The notes under the pieces: generated by a model
What the model was told of the DNA's origin: nothing
Seen by the model: the letters and a program-made list of their open reading frames with translations, nothing else
The model's database searches: none
Position numbers and translations under genes: made by a program
Shown: one piece after another, positions 28,747 to 39,285 of the stretch
Layout of the letters: each line of letters begins with the position of its first letter
Position numbering within the stretch: position 1 is the stretch's first letter
Source of the DNA: Nocardia bhagyanarayanae
GTDB taxonomy: Bacteria > Actinomycetota > Actinomycetes > Mycobacteriales > Mycobacteriaceae
Direction of reading: 5' to 3'
Assembly (NCBI RefSeq): GCF_006716565.1
Contig: NZ_VFPG01000001.1
Span: 1,054,001 to 1,118,000, forward strand
Length of the DNA: 64,000 bases

Positions 28747-28756
28747 GTAGTACTAC
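28747..28756. promoter_or_regulatory. Probable TetR operator (GTAGTACTAC)
   Basis: Perfect 10-bp palindrome GTAGTACTAC in an AT-rich 73-bp divergent spacer, with related half-sites TTGTACT (28717) and TGTAGTGAT (28732) just upstream. Confidence 0.6.
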
Positions 28757-28774
28757 GACTGGAGTGGTGTCAAC

Positions 28775-29347
28775 ATGCGGACGAACCCGGAACGGCGGCA
28801 GGCGCTCATCGATGCGGCGATCGAGGTACTGGCGGACGAGGGCGCGCGCGGCCTCACCTTCCGCGCGGTGGACAAACGGGCCGCGGTCCCGGCGGGCACG
28901 GCGTCGAACTACTTCGCCAACCGCGACGACCTGCTGAACCAGGTGGGCAGCCGCTTCTACGAGCGGCTGCAACCGAGCGAGGAGACCATGGCGAAGGTGA
29001 CCGAGGGGCCGCGCACGCGCGCCAACATCACCGAGCTGATGAAGGACATCGTCGCGCGCATCGAGGCGTTCCGCACCGGCTACCTCGCCATGCTGGAACT
29101 GCGCCTGGAGGCCACCCGGCGACCGGAGCTGCGCGCGGTGCTCACCGAACGGGTACGCGAGGACCTCGACTTCAACGTGCGCAACCACCTGGAATCCGGC
29201 CAGCCCGGCGACGCCGACACCGTCCGGCTGCTCTACCTGGCGCTGAACTGGCTGATCGTGGACCGGATGACGCTGCCCGACATCTTCTCCGAAGAACAGA
29301 GCATGCACCTGATCGAGACGGCGGTCGACCGACTCGTCCGCGACTGA
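28775..29347 (+). CDS. TetR-family regulator
   Basis: 190 residues; N-terminal helix-turn-helix RRQALIDAAIEVLADEGARG ... VPAGTASNYFANRDDLLNQV. The C-terminal ligand domain is helical and unspecific. Good ribosome site (GGAGTGG). Divergent from the two DHFR-like genes, so it most likely represses them and itself through GTAGTACTAC. Confidence 0.85.
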   Translation: MRTNPERRQALIDAAIEVLADEGARGLTFRAVDKRAAVPAGTASNYFANRDDLLNQVGSRFYERLQPSEETMAKVTEGPRTRANITELMKDIVARIEAFRTGYLAMLELRLEATRRPELRAVLTERVREDLDFNVRNHLESGQPGDADTVRLLYLALNWLIVDRMTLPDIFSEEQSMHLIETAVDRLVRD

Positions 29348-29405
29348 ACGGCGCGAATTCGCCGGAACCTTGTGACACACGTCACGGCCATCCGATAATG
29401 GACCG

Positions 29406-29600
29406 ATGATGGCGAACGTTGGAGACCGACTGCACGTGCACGGACACGTGGTGGGGGAAGGTGATCGCCAAGGCGAGATCATCGAGGTCCGCGGATCGGA
29501 TGGCGGCCCGCCCTACGTGGTTCGTTTCACGGACGGACACGAATCCCTGGTGTATCCCGGACCGGACGCGACGATCGAGCACCCGAGTGATCGCACGTAA
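29406..29600 (+). CDS. DUF1918 small protein
   Basis: 64 residues (63 if the second ATG, 29409, is used). Matches the actinobacterial DUF1918 pattern: VGDRLHVHGHVVGEGDRQGE, then PPYVVRFTDGHESLVYPGPD, an SH3-like small barrel common in mycobacteria, Nocardia and Streptomyces. Function unknown. Followed by its own hairpin terminator at 29640. Confidence 0.85.
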   Translation: MMANVGDRLHVHGHVVGEGDRQGEIIEVRGSDGGPPYVVRFTDGHESLVYPGPDATIEHPSDRT

Positions 29601-29639
29601 AGGCACCTGAACCGCGCCGCCCGGCCGATAGGACGAACA

Positions 29640-29662
29640 GACCCGCCGATTCCCGGCGGGTC
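29640..29662 (+). terminator. Terminator of the DUF1918 gene
   Basis: Perfect 9-bp stem GACCCGCCG / CGGCGGGTC with loop ATTCC, 40 nt after the stop. Confidence 0.75.
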
Positions 29663-29742
29663 GCCGACCCGACCACCGCGAATAGCGATCGAATACGCGC
29701 TGCCCCGGCCGACGCGAAAGTCGTTCCGGCCCCCACCGATAT

Positions 29743-29756
29743 CTACTGGCCAGTAG
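29743..29756. promoter_or_regulatory. 14-bp perfect palindrome before the SRPBCC gene
   Basis: CTACTGGCCAGTAG is a perfect palindrome 90 nt before the SRPBCC start, in an otherwise gene-free 184-bp stretch. Looks like an operator for a dimeric repressor; none is encoded alongside. Confidence 0.55.
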
Positions 29757-29846
29757 CACCGCGCACCATAGACCTCGTTGTTGACGAATGGGAAGAGCGC
29801 TGTGCAGAATCGGCGAGTTGATCCACCGGGGGGCGGAGGTACAGGC

Positions 29847-30302
29847 ATGCGCACGAAAACCGATATCCGCTTCACCGTCGAGGCAAGTCCGGCTCACGTT
29901 CTCGACGCTTTGGCGGCGATCGAAATGCTCCCGGAATGGTCGATGTATCAGGACGCGCGCGTGGCCACTCGCGACGAATACGGCAGGCCGCACCGCGTTT
30001 ACGTCACCGCCGACGTGCTCGGCAGCTCCGATTTGCAGGTGCTGGAATACGAATGGACCGAGAACCGCTCGTCCTGGCAGGTCGTAGACAGCTCGCGCGG
30101 TATTGGCGGCGGCGGTTGGTTCGAGGTCTCCGAGGGCGCGGGCGGGACCGACGTCTGGTACCACTCCGAGTTGCATTCCCGCCTCCCGCTGCCCGGCTTG
30201 CTGATGAAACGAACCGTGCAACGCTGGAATGAAACGGTGGTGCAGAACTTCATCGAATTCGCGGAAAGCTACCCGGAATCCGAGAGTTTTCATTCCGTAT
30301 AG
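29847..30302 (+). CDS. SRPBCC (START-like) family protein
   Basis: 151 residues with the helix-grip fold expected of the polyketide-cyclase/SRPBCC family: RFTVEASPAHVLDALAAIE at the start, a beta sheet through DLQVLEYEWTENRSSWQVV, and a long C-terminal helix (MKRTVQRWNETVVQNFIEF). Such proteins bind hydrophobic ligands. The ATG at 29847 has GGAGG upstream. A second SRPBCC protein lies at 57553, without clear similarity beyond the fold. The ligand is unknown. Confidence 0.8.
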   Translation: MRTKTDIRFTVEASPAHVLDALAAIEMLPEWSMYQDARVATRDEYGRPHRVYVTADVLGSSDLQVLEYEWTENRSSWQVVDSSRGIGGGGWFEVSEGAGGTDVWYHSELHSRLPLPGLLMKRTVQRWNETVVQNFIEFAESYPESESFHSV

Positions 30303-30343
30303 CGAGTGCGCATAATTCGCTATATAGCGAGCGCGCATAATTC
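30298..30343. repeat. Two direct 21-bp repeats with palindromic junction
   Basis: TATAGCGAG, one variable base, GCGCATAATTC at 30298-30318 and again at 30323-30343, 25 bp apart, with one mismatch. The junction contains the palindrome CGCTATATAGCG (30319-30330). The first copy overlaps the SRPBCC stop codon; the second ends 90 bp before ltrA. Confidence 0.8.
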
Positions 30344-30433
30344 TGGATCGCCGATGACGCCCTGAGCGAAAAACCACGGTCGGACCTTGTTTCAAGGCCG
30401 CGCCGGACCGGCCCGAGTGCGACGATAAGCAGC

Positions 30434-31648
30434 ATGATCGGTACCAAACGGGTTCGGTTCCAACCGATGGCCGAAGGCGCCTCGGTGACCCAGCTCGAGC
30501 TGTTCTTCGACCTCGTCCTGGTTTTCGCGTTCACCATGGTGACCGCCCTCGCGGCCGGGGACACCAGCGCCAAGAACATCCTGCGCGCGCTGCTCGTGCT
30601 CGCGGTCATGTGGTGGGTGTGGATCGCCTACGCGTGGATCGGCAACGTGGTCCGCGCCGACGAGGGCATCACGCGGGTGGCCATGTTCTTCGCGATGGGC
30701 GGTGCGTTCCTCGCCGCGCTGACCATCCCGGAGGCCTTCGACGACATGGCGGGCGGCTGGTTCGGCCCGTTGGTCTTCGCGATCGCCTATCTGCTGGTGC
30801 GCGTGGTGCACCTGGGGGTCTTCCTGCTGGCCAGCGCCGAGGACGCGCAGCTGCGCGGACAGGTGGTGCGCTGGGGACTCGGGTCGATCACCATCGGCAC
30901 CACGCTGCTGGTGATCGCCGCGATGACCGACGGCGCGGTGCAGATCGGACTGTGGATCGCGGCGATCGTCGGCGACATGCTGTGGACGATGCTCGCCGGC
31001 GAGGACTGGCGCCTCAACTCGGCCACCCACTTCGCCGAACGGCACGGCCTGATCATCATCGTCGCGCTCGGCGAATCGATCGTCTCGATCGGCATCGGCG
31101 TGGCCGGGCTGCCGATCTCCTGGCCGATCGCGCTCGCCTCGATGCTCGGGCTCGCGGTCTCCGGCCTGCTGTGGTGGGCATACTTCGACGTCGCGGCGCT
31201 CTCGGTGGAACACGAACTGAAGCGCGCCGAGGGCGAACGCCAGATCAAGATCGCCCGCAATTGCTATACGTACTGGCACTTCCCGATGGTCGTCGGCATC
31301 ATCGCGCTCTCGCTCGGCCTCAAGAAGGTGCTCTACTACGTCGGCGACTCCGCCCATCACACACTGAAGGACGCGCTCTACGGCATCCCGCTGTTCGCGC
31401 TCTACGGCGGCGTGGTGATCTACCTGCTCGCGCTGGTCGGCTTCAAGCACTACGCGACCCGCACGATCACCGTCCCGCGCGTGGTCGCGGCGGCCCTGCT
31501 GCTCGCCCTCACCCCGCTGGCGTCCGCGCTGCCCGCGCTGGCCTCGCTGGTCATGCTGTGCGTGGTGCTCATCGGGCTGATTCTCTGGGAGACCGTGCGA
31601 TACGCGCGGCCGCGCGACGAGATCCGGCACGGCACGCACGCCGGATGA
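30434..31648 (+). CDS. ltrA: LtrA family membrane protein
   Basis: 404 residues, about 12 hydrophobic helices, matching the low-temperature-requirement A family: the conserved start VTQLELFFDLVLVFAF, then MWWVWIAYAWIGN and HGLIIIVALGESIVSIG. Function in actinobacteria is not known. A -10-like GATAAG ends 5 nt before the ATG, so the transcript may be leaderless. Its stop is one base away from the stop of the convergent channel-like gene. Confidence 0.88.
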   Translation: MIGTKRVRFQPMAEGASVTQLELFFDLVLVFAFTMVTALAAGDTSAKNILRALLVLAVMWWVWIAYAWIGNVVRADEGITRVAMFFAMGGAFLAALTIPEAFDDMAGGWFGPLVFAIAYLLVRVVHLGVFLLASAEDAQLRGQVVRWGLGSITIGTTLLVIAAMTDGAVQIGLWIAAIVGDMLWTMLAGEDWRLNSATHFAERHGLIIIVALGESIVSIGIGVAGLPISWPIALASMLGLAVSGLLWWAYFDVAALSVEHELKRAEGERQIKIARNCYTYWHFPMVVGIIALSLGLKKVLYYVGDSAHHTLKDALYGIPLFALYGGVVIYLLALVGFKHYATRTITVPRVVAAALLLALTPLASALPALASLVMLCVVLIGLILWETVRYARPRDEIRHGTHAG

Positions 31649-31649
31649 A

Positions 31650-32498
31650 TCAGGCCAGCGGTTTGTCGTTGGCGAGCAGGTAGCGCAGCGTGCGCTCGTG
31701 CGGGGTCGGGCCGTAGGCGGACGGCTCGACGCGCACGCCGTCGCGCACCGCCTGCCGGATCTGTTCCACGTTCTCCCTGATCATGTCCGAGACCAGCTCG
31801 TCGGTACGCGGATCGGCGAGCACCTGGAACACGATGCGGAAGCTGGTGTCGGCGATCAGCCGGATGATGTCGTCGTGGAACGGGATGTAGCGGACCTTCC
31901 CGGCCTGCGGATCCTTCTTGATCAGCTCGAGGATCATCTCGTCCATCTCCGCGCGGTTCTCCTCCAGCGCGGCGGCGATGTTGCGGGTGTAGTGCCCGGT
32001 GCGCAGCACGTGCGCCACTTCGTCGAGCACCGCGATGGTCATCGGCCGACGGATGACGTCGACGATGGTCTTGACGAACCGGTTGACCACCGCCGCGGTC
32101 ACCCGATCGCCGAAGACCCGGTCGGCCACCCTGGCCAGCCGCACCAGGATCACCACGAGACGCAACAGCCGGAATCCGCGGAACAACGGGTTCGCCACCG
32201 GGATCATGCCGATGACCTCGTACCAGTAGACGAACGGGAACGTCCACGGCCAGCCCGCCCTGCGCCAGCGCCACAGGAACTCCGCGGCGAACACCGCGCA
32301 GATCCCGTAGTCGACGATCACGATGGTCCGGTAGGTGCGGTCGGACACCGGGAAGAAGGTGATCCACACGACCAGCGCCACCGAGACCACCGCGAGCGCG
32401 AGCATCACGAAATCGGTCCAGAGCGCGGGCGGTTTACGCGGGTACTCGTCCGCGTACGGTGCCTTCGCGAAGTCCGATGGTGTGGTGGGGACTGTCAC
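31650..32498 (-). CDS. Ion-channel-like membrane protein
   Basis: 282 residues from a GTG at 32498 (AGGGA 9 nt upstream). The first half has four hydrophobic helices with basic residues in regular spacing (LFRGFRLLRLVVILVRLARVADRV), like the voltage-sensor helix 4 of voltage-gated channels. There is no clear pore filter motif. The soluble C-terminal half contains long amphipathic helices (LEENRAEMDEMILELIKKD). It looks like an ion-transporter-type voltage-sensor protein without a pore; function unknown. Convergent with ltrA with a 1-bp gap. Confidence 0.72.
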   Translation of the reverse strand: MTVPTTPSDFAKAPYADEYPRKPPALWTDFVMLALAVVSVALVVWITFFPVSDRTYRTIVIVDYGICAVFAAEFLWRWRRAGWPWTFPFVYWYEVIGMIPVANPLFRGFRLLRLVVILVRLARVADRVFGDRVTAAVVNRFVKTIVDVIRRPMTIAVLDEVAHVLRTGHYTRNIAAALEENRAEMDEMILELIKKDPQAGKVRYIPFHDDIIRLIADTSFRIVFQVLADPRTDELVSDMIRENVEQIRQAVRDGVRVEPSAYGPTPHERTLRYLLANDKPLA

Positions 32499-32594
32499 GG
32501 AAAAGATCCCTTCGACGCCGACGTCCCCGCCGAGCGTAATCGGCCCGCCGCCCGAAAACGGCCGACCGGACCCGGTTCTCGGCAAATCCTCGGC

Positions 32595-34214
32595 TCAGCG
32601 CCCGGAGCGGATGATCTCCTCGATGTTGCGCTCGGCCAACGCGGTGATGGTCAGCGAGGGATTCACCGCGCCGGCGCTGCCCGGCATGGCCGCGCCGTCC
32701 ATCACGTACAGACCCGGATGCCCGTGCACCCGGCCGTGGCCGTCGGTGGCCAGGCCGAGCACCGCGCCGCCCAGCGGGTGCGCGGTGAACAGCGCGTTCG
32801 CGTCGTAGCCGAGCGCACCGTATTCCACCAGCGCGTCGGCGCGTTCGGCGATGCGGCGGTCGACGGCCCGCGCGGCGGCGACCACCTCGTCGCGATTGCG
32901 CGTCGACCAGGACAGCCCCACCGAGTCGCTGGCCCGGTCGTAGCCGAAGCGGCTGCGCGTCGGGTCGAGCACCATGCCGAGCGAGGCGAGCGCGCCCGTC
33001 TCGAACGGGATGCCGGGGATGTACCAGTTCTCCAGGGTGACCGGCACCGACGATTCGTCGAGGATGCGGCTCGCACTCGGCACGCCCTGACCGAACCCGG
33101 CCACCGAGCTGGCGCCGCGCGCGAGCACCACGTCGCCGTTGGTGCCCCAGCCTTCACCGATGTGCTCGTTGAGATCCGGCAGCGCGCCGGTGGCCCTGGC
33201 GCGGACCAGCAGCTCGGAGGTGCCGATCGAACCCGCGCCGAGGAAGAGCCGGTCGCAGGTAAGCGTGCGGGTGCCGAGCACCTCGCCGGTCGGCGCCAGC
33301 TTGCTGATGCTCACCGTGTAGCGACCGCCGGACTCCTTGCCGATGGCGTCGACCCGGTGGCCGGGGAACACCGTCGACCTGCCGGTCTGCTGGGCGTAGC
33401 GCAGGTAGTTCTGGTTGAGGTCGAACTTCGCGCCGTTCGAGTTGCCCAGATTGCTGCGCGCCACGGTGGCCGACGGCCGCGTGGTGCCCGCCAGCTCGCC
33501 GCGCAGGATGTCCCAGGTGAAGATCGAATCGTTGGGCAGCGGGTGATATCCGGCCTTGCGCACCTGGTCGTCCCAGGCGCGGGAGTGCGCGAACGGGGCC
33601 GAGGCGTAGATGTCGGCTGGAATCGGGTCCAGCCGCAACATCTGGCGCACCCGCGGGTAGTAGACGCGCTCGAGTTCGTCGTAGGCGACCGAACCGCGGA
33701 AGACCTCGTCGAAGAAGCGGCGCTCCGGCGCGATCATCGCGCCCGAGAAGATCACCGAGCCGCCGCCGACCGCCGCCGCCCGCCACACATCGATGCCCGG
33801 GTATTCGGTGCAGTCGAGCACGCCGCCGAACTTGGCGAAATGCACCGGAACCTTGGTGACGCCGGTGAAATCGGTGCGGTGCCAGAAGCCGCGGCCGTCG
33901 GGCAGGTCGTCGCCGGTGAAGATCTCCCGCCACGGGTCGTTGGGCCAGCGCGATCCGCGCTCCAGCACGGTGTTGGCCACGCCTGCCTCGGCGAGCCGCA
34001 GGGCGGTGACGGCGGCGCCGAAACCGGAGCCGACGACGATCGCGGGCGAATGCTCGGGCGGATCGGGAAGTGGCGCAAAGATTTCCGGCACCCAGTTCTG
34101 GAACATCGTGTGCCAGACCGGGTCGGCCGCGGCAGGCCGCGAGTCGAGCGTCGAACCAACAGCGCCGAAAAGCGCTGCCAAACCCGCCGCCTTGAAAAAG
34201 GCGCGTCTGTGCAC
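32595..34214 (-). CDS. Tat-exported GMC oxidoreductase (cholesterol-oxidase-like)
   Basis: 539 residues from GTG 34214, preceded by GGGAGG. A twin-arginine signal (HRRAFFKAAG) heads a hydrophobic stretch ending PAAADP. FAD motif GSGFGAAVTALRLAEAG near 63; AAAVGGGSVIFSG near 160; the C-terminal GMC signature FTAHPLGGAVLG with the active-site His, and GAVNPSLTITALAERN. The pattern matches class I cholesterol oxidases, which oxidise and isomerise 3-beta-hydroxysteroids outside the cell. Substrate not proven. An older start 69 nt upstream would hide the Tat motif. Confidence 0.85.
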   Translation of the reverse strand: MHRRAFFKAAGLAALFGAVGSTLDSRPAAADPVWHTMFQNWVPEIFAPLPDPPEHSPAIVVGSGFGAAVTALRLAEAGVANTVLERGSRWPNDPWREIFTGDDLPDGRGFWHRTDFTGVTKVPVHFAKFGGVLDCTEYPGIDVWRAAAVGGGSVIFSGAMIAPERRFFDEVFRGSVAYDELERVYYPRVRQMLRLDPIPADIYASAPFAHSRAWDDQVRKAGYHPLPNDSIFTWDILRGELAGTTRPSATVARSNLGNSNGAKFDLNQNYLRYAQQTGRSTVFPGHRVDAIGKESGGRYTVSISKLAPTGEVLGTRTLTCDRLFLGAGSIGTSELLVRARATGALPDLNEHIGEGWGTNGDVVLARGASSVAGFGQGVPSASRILDESSVPVTLENWYIPGIPFETGALASLGMVLDPTRSRFGYDRASDSVGLSWSTRNRDEVVAAARAVDRRIAERADALVEYGALGYDANALFTAHPLGGAVLGLATDGHGRVHGHPGLYVMDGAAMPGSAGAVNPSLTITALAERNIEEIIRSGR

Positions 34215-34319
34215 CAGGCCACCTCCCTCATCACGCATGGCCGAGCGCAGAATAGCGCGCCCGACCGGGAGAACGCACTCCACTGTGAAACGTCACGGTC
34301 CCCCGACGAGCGGTGTGGG

Positions 34320-36002
34320 TCAGGACGCAAACGGCCGCCGATCGGCGGCGCAGGTGGCGCCGGGTGCGGGCAGTTTCAGGTCGACGAGGTAGCCCTCGCG
34401 CAGCTGTCGCACGCAGTCGCCGTCCGGATTGTGGCCGTAGCCATCGGCCACCACCACCAGCCTGGCGTTGACCAACTCCTGCTGCGCGCGCTTGGCGAAG
34501 GTCAGCGGCGTCACCGGGTCGAAGCGGTTGTTCAGCAGCAGCGCGGGTTTGTCGGAGCCGAGCGTCCACGGGTCGGTATGGCGCTGCGGGTAGCCGTCGT
34601 CCGGCGCGGGCCACATCGCGCACGGCTGGTGCATGGCGAGCCAGAACGGGCCGAAAAGCGGTTCCGCGGAGGCGATCTCGCGGGAGAGAGCGGGCCAGTC
34701 GGCGGACCGCCAGCCTGCGCTCTGGTCGGCGCAGGTGATCGCGGTGAAGGCGTCGAGGAAGTCGTAGCCGGGCGCGCCCGCCGCCAGGATCTCGCGCACC
34801 TTCGCCGGATCGCCCGCCGGGCCGCGTTCCAGTTCGATGAGCAGCTCGGCGAGCGCGGGCCAGCCGCGCTCCGGGCTGTAGAGCAGCAGCGCGTGCGCCT
34901 GCGCGACCTCGCTGTAGCGCACCGGCAACGCGTGCTCGCCCGCGCCGACCGTGATCGGGCCCTGGCGCAGCCGCTCGAGCAGCGCATCGTCCCTGGCGCG
35001 CAACCGATCCGCCCCGGTGTCGACGGGCTCGGGGATGGTGGTCTCGACGCGCTCGGGCCCGGCGCTGCCCGCCTTCTCGGCCCGCTCCGGCGGCGCGGCG
35101 GGACCGGTCAGGTCGGAGCGCTCGGAGCCACCGGCGAAGGCGCACTTCGCCTTTCCCGCCTCGGCACACAGCCGCAGGAACTCCGCGTGGATCTCCGCGG
35201 TGCCCGCGGCGGTATCGATGACCGAGGCGCGGACGTCGTCGGTGTAGACCTTCGGGTCGACCATGGAGGTCAGCTGGAGGGCGCGCACCCGCTCGCCGAA
35301 CAGCGCGCCGTACACCTGCCCGAGATAGCTGGCGTAGGACCCGCCCGTGTAGGTCAGTCGCTCCTCGCCGACCGCGCGCCGCAGCAGATCCAGGTCCCTG
35401 GCCGCGTCGACCGTGGTGAGGTGCCCGAGCAATTCGCCGCTGTGCTTCGCACAGCCCTCCGCGAGCGTGCGCGCGGACTGCTCGGCGGCGCGCTCCTGCT
35501 CGGCGTTCGCGGGCGGTAGCAGCGTGGCGTCCCAGAACCGGCGCTGCTGCTCGTCGTCGGCAAAACAGCGCACCGCGGCACTGCGGCCGATACCGCGCTG
35601 GTCGAAGGTCACCACATCGAAGCGCTCGCGGAGCTCACCCTCGGCCAGCTCGCCCTGCCGCGCCCAGTCGAGACCGGAGCCGCCGGGCCCGCCGACGGCG
35701 GTGAACAGGGTGCCGACGCGGCGCTCGGGATCGGTGGCGAGTTGCCGGACCACCGCGAGTTCGATGGTCTTGCCCTCGGGCTCGGCGTAGTTCAGCGGCA
35801 CCGCGGCGGTAGCGCACTCGAAGCCGATCAGATCGGCGTCGGAGCATGGCCGCCAGTCGAGTTCCGGCGTCGGCGCCGCGTCGGCCTGCCGGACCAGCTC
35901 CGAGACGGCCGACGCCTGCTGAACCGCGGTGCACGCGGTCAGCACCGGCGCCGCCGCCGCGACCACGATCAGCATGAACTTCCACCTACGCACGGTGACC
36001 AT
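34320..36002 (-). CDS. Lipoprotein alpha/beta-hydrolase, tripeptidyl-aminopeptidase type
   Basis: 560 residues with a lipoprotein signal: lipobox LTAC, lipidated Cys24. The alpha/beta-hydrolase core has the oxyanion segment GGPGGSGLDWA, nucleophile Ser near 222 in YTGGSYASYLG, Asp near 494 in NNRFDPVTP and His near 522 in GYGHNPDGDC, the order of SlpD/SlpE-like and TAP-like peptidases. A 50-residue Pro/Glu-rich insertion interrupts the lid region (ERAEKAGSAGPERVETT). It probably releases short peptides at the cell surface. Single gene upstream of the GMC gene, 105 nt apart. Confidence 0.85.
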   Translation of the reverse strand: MVTVRRWKFMLIVVAAAAPVLTACTAVQQASAVSELVRQADAAPTPELDWRPCSDADLIGFECATAAVPLNYAEPEGKTIELAVVRQLATDPERRVGTLFTAVGGPGGSGLDWARQGELAEGELRERFDVVTFDQRGIGRSAAVRCFADDEQQRRFWDATLLPPANAEQERAAEQSARTLAEGCAKHSGELLGHLTTVDAARDLDLLRRAVGEERLTYTGGSYASYLGQVYGALFGERVRALQLTSMVDPKVYTDDVRASVIDTAAGTAEIHAEFLRLCAEAGKAKCAFAGGSERSDLTGPAAPPERAEKAGSAGPERVETTIPEPVDTGADRLRARDDALLERLRQGPITVGAGEHALPVRYSEVAQAHALLLYSPERGWPALAELLIELERGPAGDPAKVREILAAGAPGYDFLDAFTAITCADQSAGWRSADWPALSREIASAEPLFGPFWLAMHQPCAMWPAPDDGYPQRHTDPWTLGSDKPALLLNNRFDPVTPLTFAKRAQQELVNARLVVVADGYGHNPDGDCVRQLREGYLVDLKLPAPGATCAADRRPFAS

Positions 36003-36132
36003 CCTGTGCCGCGGGCACCGCGCGCGTCGTCATCCTTAGTGACGAATTCGCCCCTGAGATCCCCGAGTTCGCCGCCGCGCCTTGCCGTCTCGTCCTGCGG
36101 TCCGCCGCGGCCGGGCTACCAGCTCGCACGGG

Positions 36133-36900
36133 TCAGGCCGCCAGCAGCCGCACCACCGCGATGCCGCCGACCACCACGATGACCGCCCGCAGCATGGTGG
36201 GCGACAACCGCCTGCCGTAGTGCGCGCCGAGCTGGCCGCCGATGATCGAACCGATCGCGATCATCGCCACCGCCTGCCAGTTCACCTCGGCGACCACGAT
36301 GAAGATGACCGCCGAGACCGCGTTGACGATGAGCGCGAGCACGTTCTTGACGGCGTTGAGCCGCTGGAGCTCGTCGTGCACGAAGATGCCGAGCAGGCCG
36401 ATCAGCAGCACGCCCTGCGCCGCGCCGAAATAGCCGCCGTAGATGCCGGTGCCGTACACCGCAGCGAGCAGGATCGGTCCGCCGTGCTCCGGCACCGTCC
36501 CGTTGCCGTTCTCGCGCCGCCGCTTGACCCAGGCCGCGAGCCGCGGCTGCACCATGACCAGGATCAGCGCCACGATGATCAGCGCGGGCACGATCGCCTT
36601 GAACGCCGCCGCGGGCAGCACCAGAAGCAGCACCGCGCCGGTGATGCCGCCCAGCAGCGAGGCCGTGCCGAGCTGGAGCAGGCGGGAACGTTGACCGGCG
36701 AGTTCGCGCCGGTAGCCGATGACGCCGCTGATCGAGCCGGGCACCAGGCCGATGGTGTTCGACACGTTCGCGGTGACCGGCGGCAGCCCGAAGGCCAGCA
36801 GCACCGGGAAGGTGATCAGGGTGCCGGAGCCGACGATGGTGTTGATCCCGCCCGCGGCGATGCCCGCCCCGAGGACGGCGAGTAGTTCGAGCCAAGTCAT
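36133..36900 (-). CDS. TauE/SafE sulfite-exporter family permease
   Basis: 255 residues with about eight hydrophobic helices. Both family repeats start with the conserved glycine-rich turn: GAGIAAGGINTIVGSGTLITFP and AAVYGTGIYGGYFGAAQGV. Transports small organic or sulfur anions (sulfite, sulfonates, sulfoacetate) in known members; substrate unknown here. Divergent from leuA with about 130 bp between its start and the leader. Confidence 0.88.
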   Translation of the reverse strand: MTWLELLAVLGAGIAAGGINTIVGSGTLITFPVLLAFGLPPVTANVSNTIGLVPGSISGVIGYRRELAGQRSRLLQLGTASLLGGITGAVLLLVLPAAAFKAIVPALIIVALILVMVQPRLAAWVKRRRENGNGTVPEHGGPILLAAVYGTGIYGGYFGAAQGVLLIGLLGIFVHDELQRLNAVKNVLALIVNAVSAVIFIVVAEVNWQAVAMIAIGSIIGGQLGAHYGRRLSPTMLRAVIVVVGGIAVVRLLAA

Positions 36901-37030
36901 CCGATACGTTCCTTAGACGTCCCGTCGGACCCGCGGCCCGTACAAGCGTTCAGTTCTTCAGGCACGCTATCGACACCCCCGCATACCACGCGCAATCGGA
37001 CCGGGCTTCCAGCGCTGCGCCGCGACACGC

Positions 37031-37036
37031 TAAACT
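37031..37036 (+). promoter_or_regulatory. Probable -10 element of the leu leader transcript
   Basis: TAAACT ends 10 nt before the leader-peptide ATG. A start point about 7 nt downstream would make the leader mRNA almost leaderless. The -35 match is weak (TTCCAG at 37007, 18-nt spacer). Confidence 0.45.
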
Positions 37037-37046
37037 CGTCAGAATC

Positions 37047-37072
37047 ATGCAGCGGGCACTTCTTCTCGGCCG

Positions 37073-37088
<16 letters not shown>
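37047..37088 (+). CDS. leuL: Leucine-rich leader peptide of leuA
   Basis: A 13-residue frame (MQRALLLGRRDGV) with three consecutive leucine codons CTT CTT CTC; CTT is a rare codon in this GC-rich genome. It precedes leuA by 78 nt and overlaps a stable hairpin. This is the arrangement of ribosome-mediated leucine attenuation known from other actinobacterial leuA and ilv genes. When charged Leu-tRNA is scarce, a ribosome would stall on the triplet and mask the 5' arm of the hairpin. Confidence 0.7.
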
Positions 37089-38960
<1,872 letters not shown>

Positions 38961-38967
38961 CGCGTCC

Positions 38968-39001
38968 GACGTGGCCGGGGTTTTCGCGCTCCGGCCACGT
39001 C
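38968..39001 (+). terminator. leuA terminator
   Basis: Perfect 11-bp stem GACGTGGCCGG / CCGGCCACGTC with a 12-nt loop, 8 nt after the leuA stop. Confidence 0.8.
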
Positions 39002-39181
39002 ACCAGCGCCACTGGATGTAGCCGTCCAGGAAATCCGGCGAATACGCTCCAGCGCACCCGCGCGATCGAATCTGTCGAACTCCTCGGGATCGTCCGCGCG
39101 CAGTTCGCCGGTGACCCACGGCGTCTCGTACCCGTAGCGGACGACCGTGGCGAAAGGTTTGCCGTCACAGCGCAGTAGCAC
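39000..39181 (-). pseudogene. Small ORF remnant with a frameshift
   Basis: From a GTG at 39181 the minus strand reads a protein-like frame (LLRCDGKPFATVVRYGYETP ... DPEEFDRFDRAGALE) with the high third-position GC of real genes. Near 39045-39060 the coding signal jumps to another frame, which ends sensibly as AYSPDFLDGYIQWRW and stop (39000-39002). The original frame runs on into arginine-rich nonsense. I read this as a short gene broken by a one-base indel, possibly also internally shortened; a sequencing error is the alternative. Family not recognised. Confidence 0.42.
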
Positions 39182-39285
39182 TGCGCAGCCGGACACAGCC
39201 TGCGCGGAGGTTTGCTCACCTGCTAGCGTTGGTTTGCACTCAAGCGCCGAGCTCTCTGCTCGAATCCCGAGCAGATGGGGGAACT

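Noticed and set aside
39256..39274. tRNA-like T-arm CTGCTCGAATCCCGAGCAG
   Set aside because: Only a 7-bp hairpin; no acceptor, D or anticodon arms can be found around it. I found no tRNA or rRNA gene in the window.
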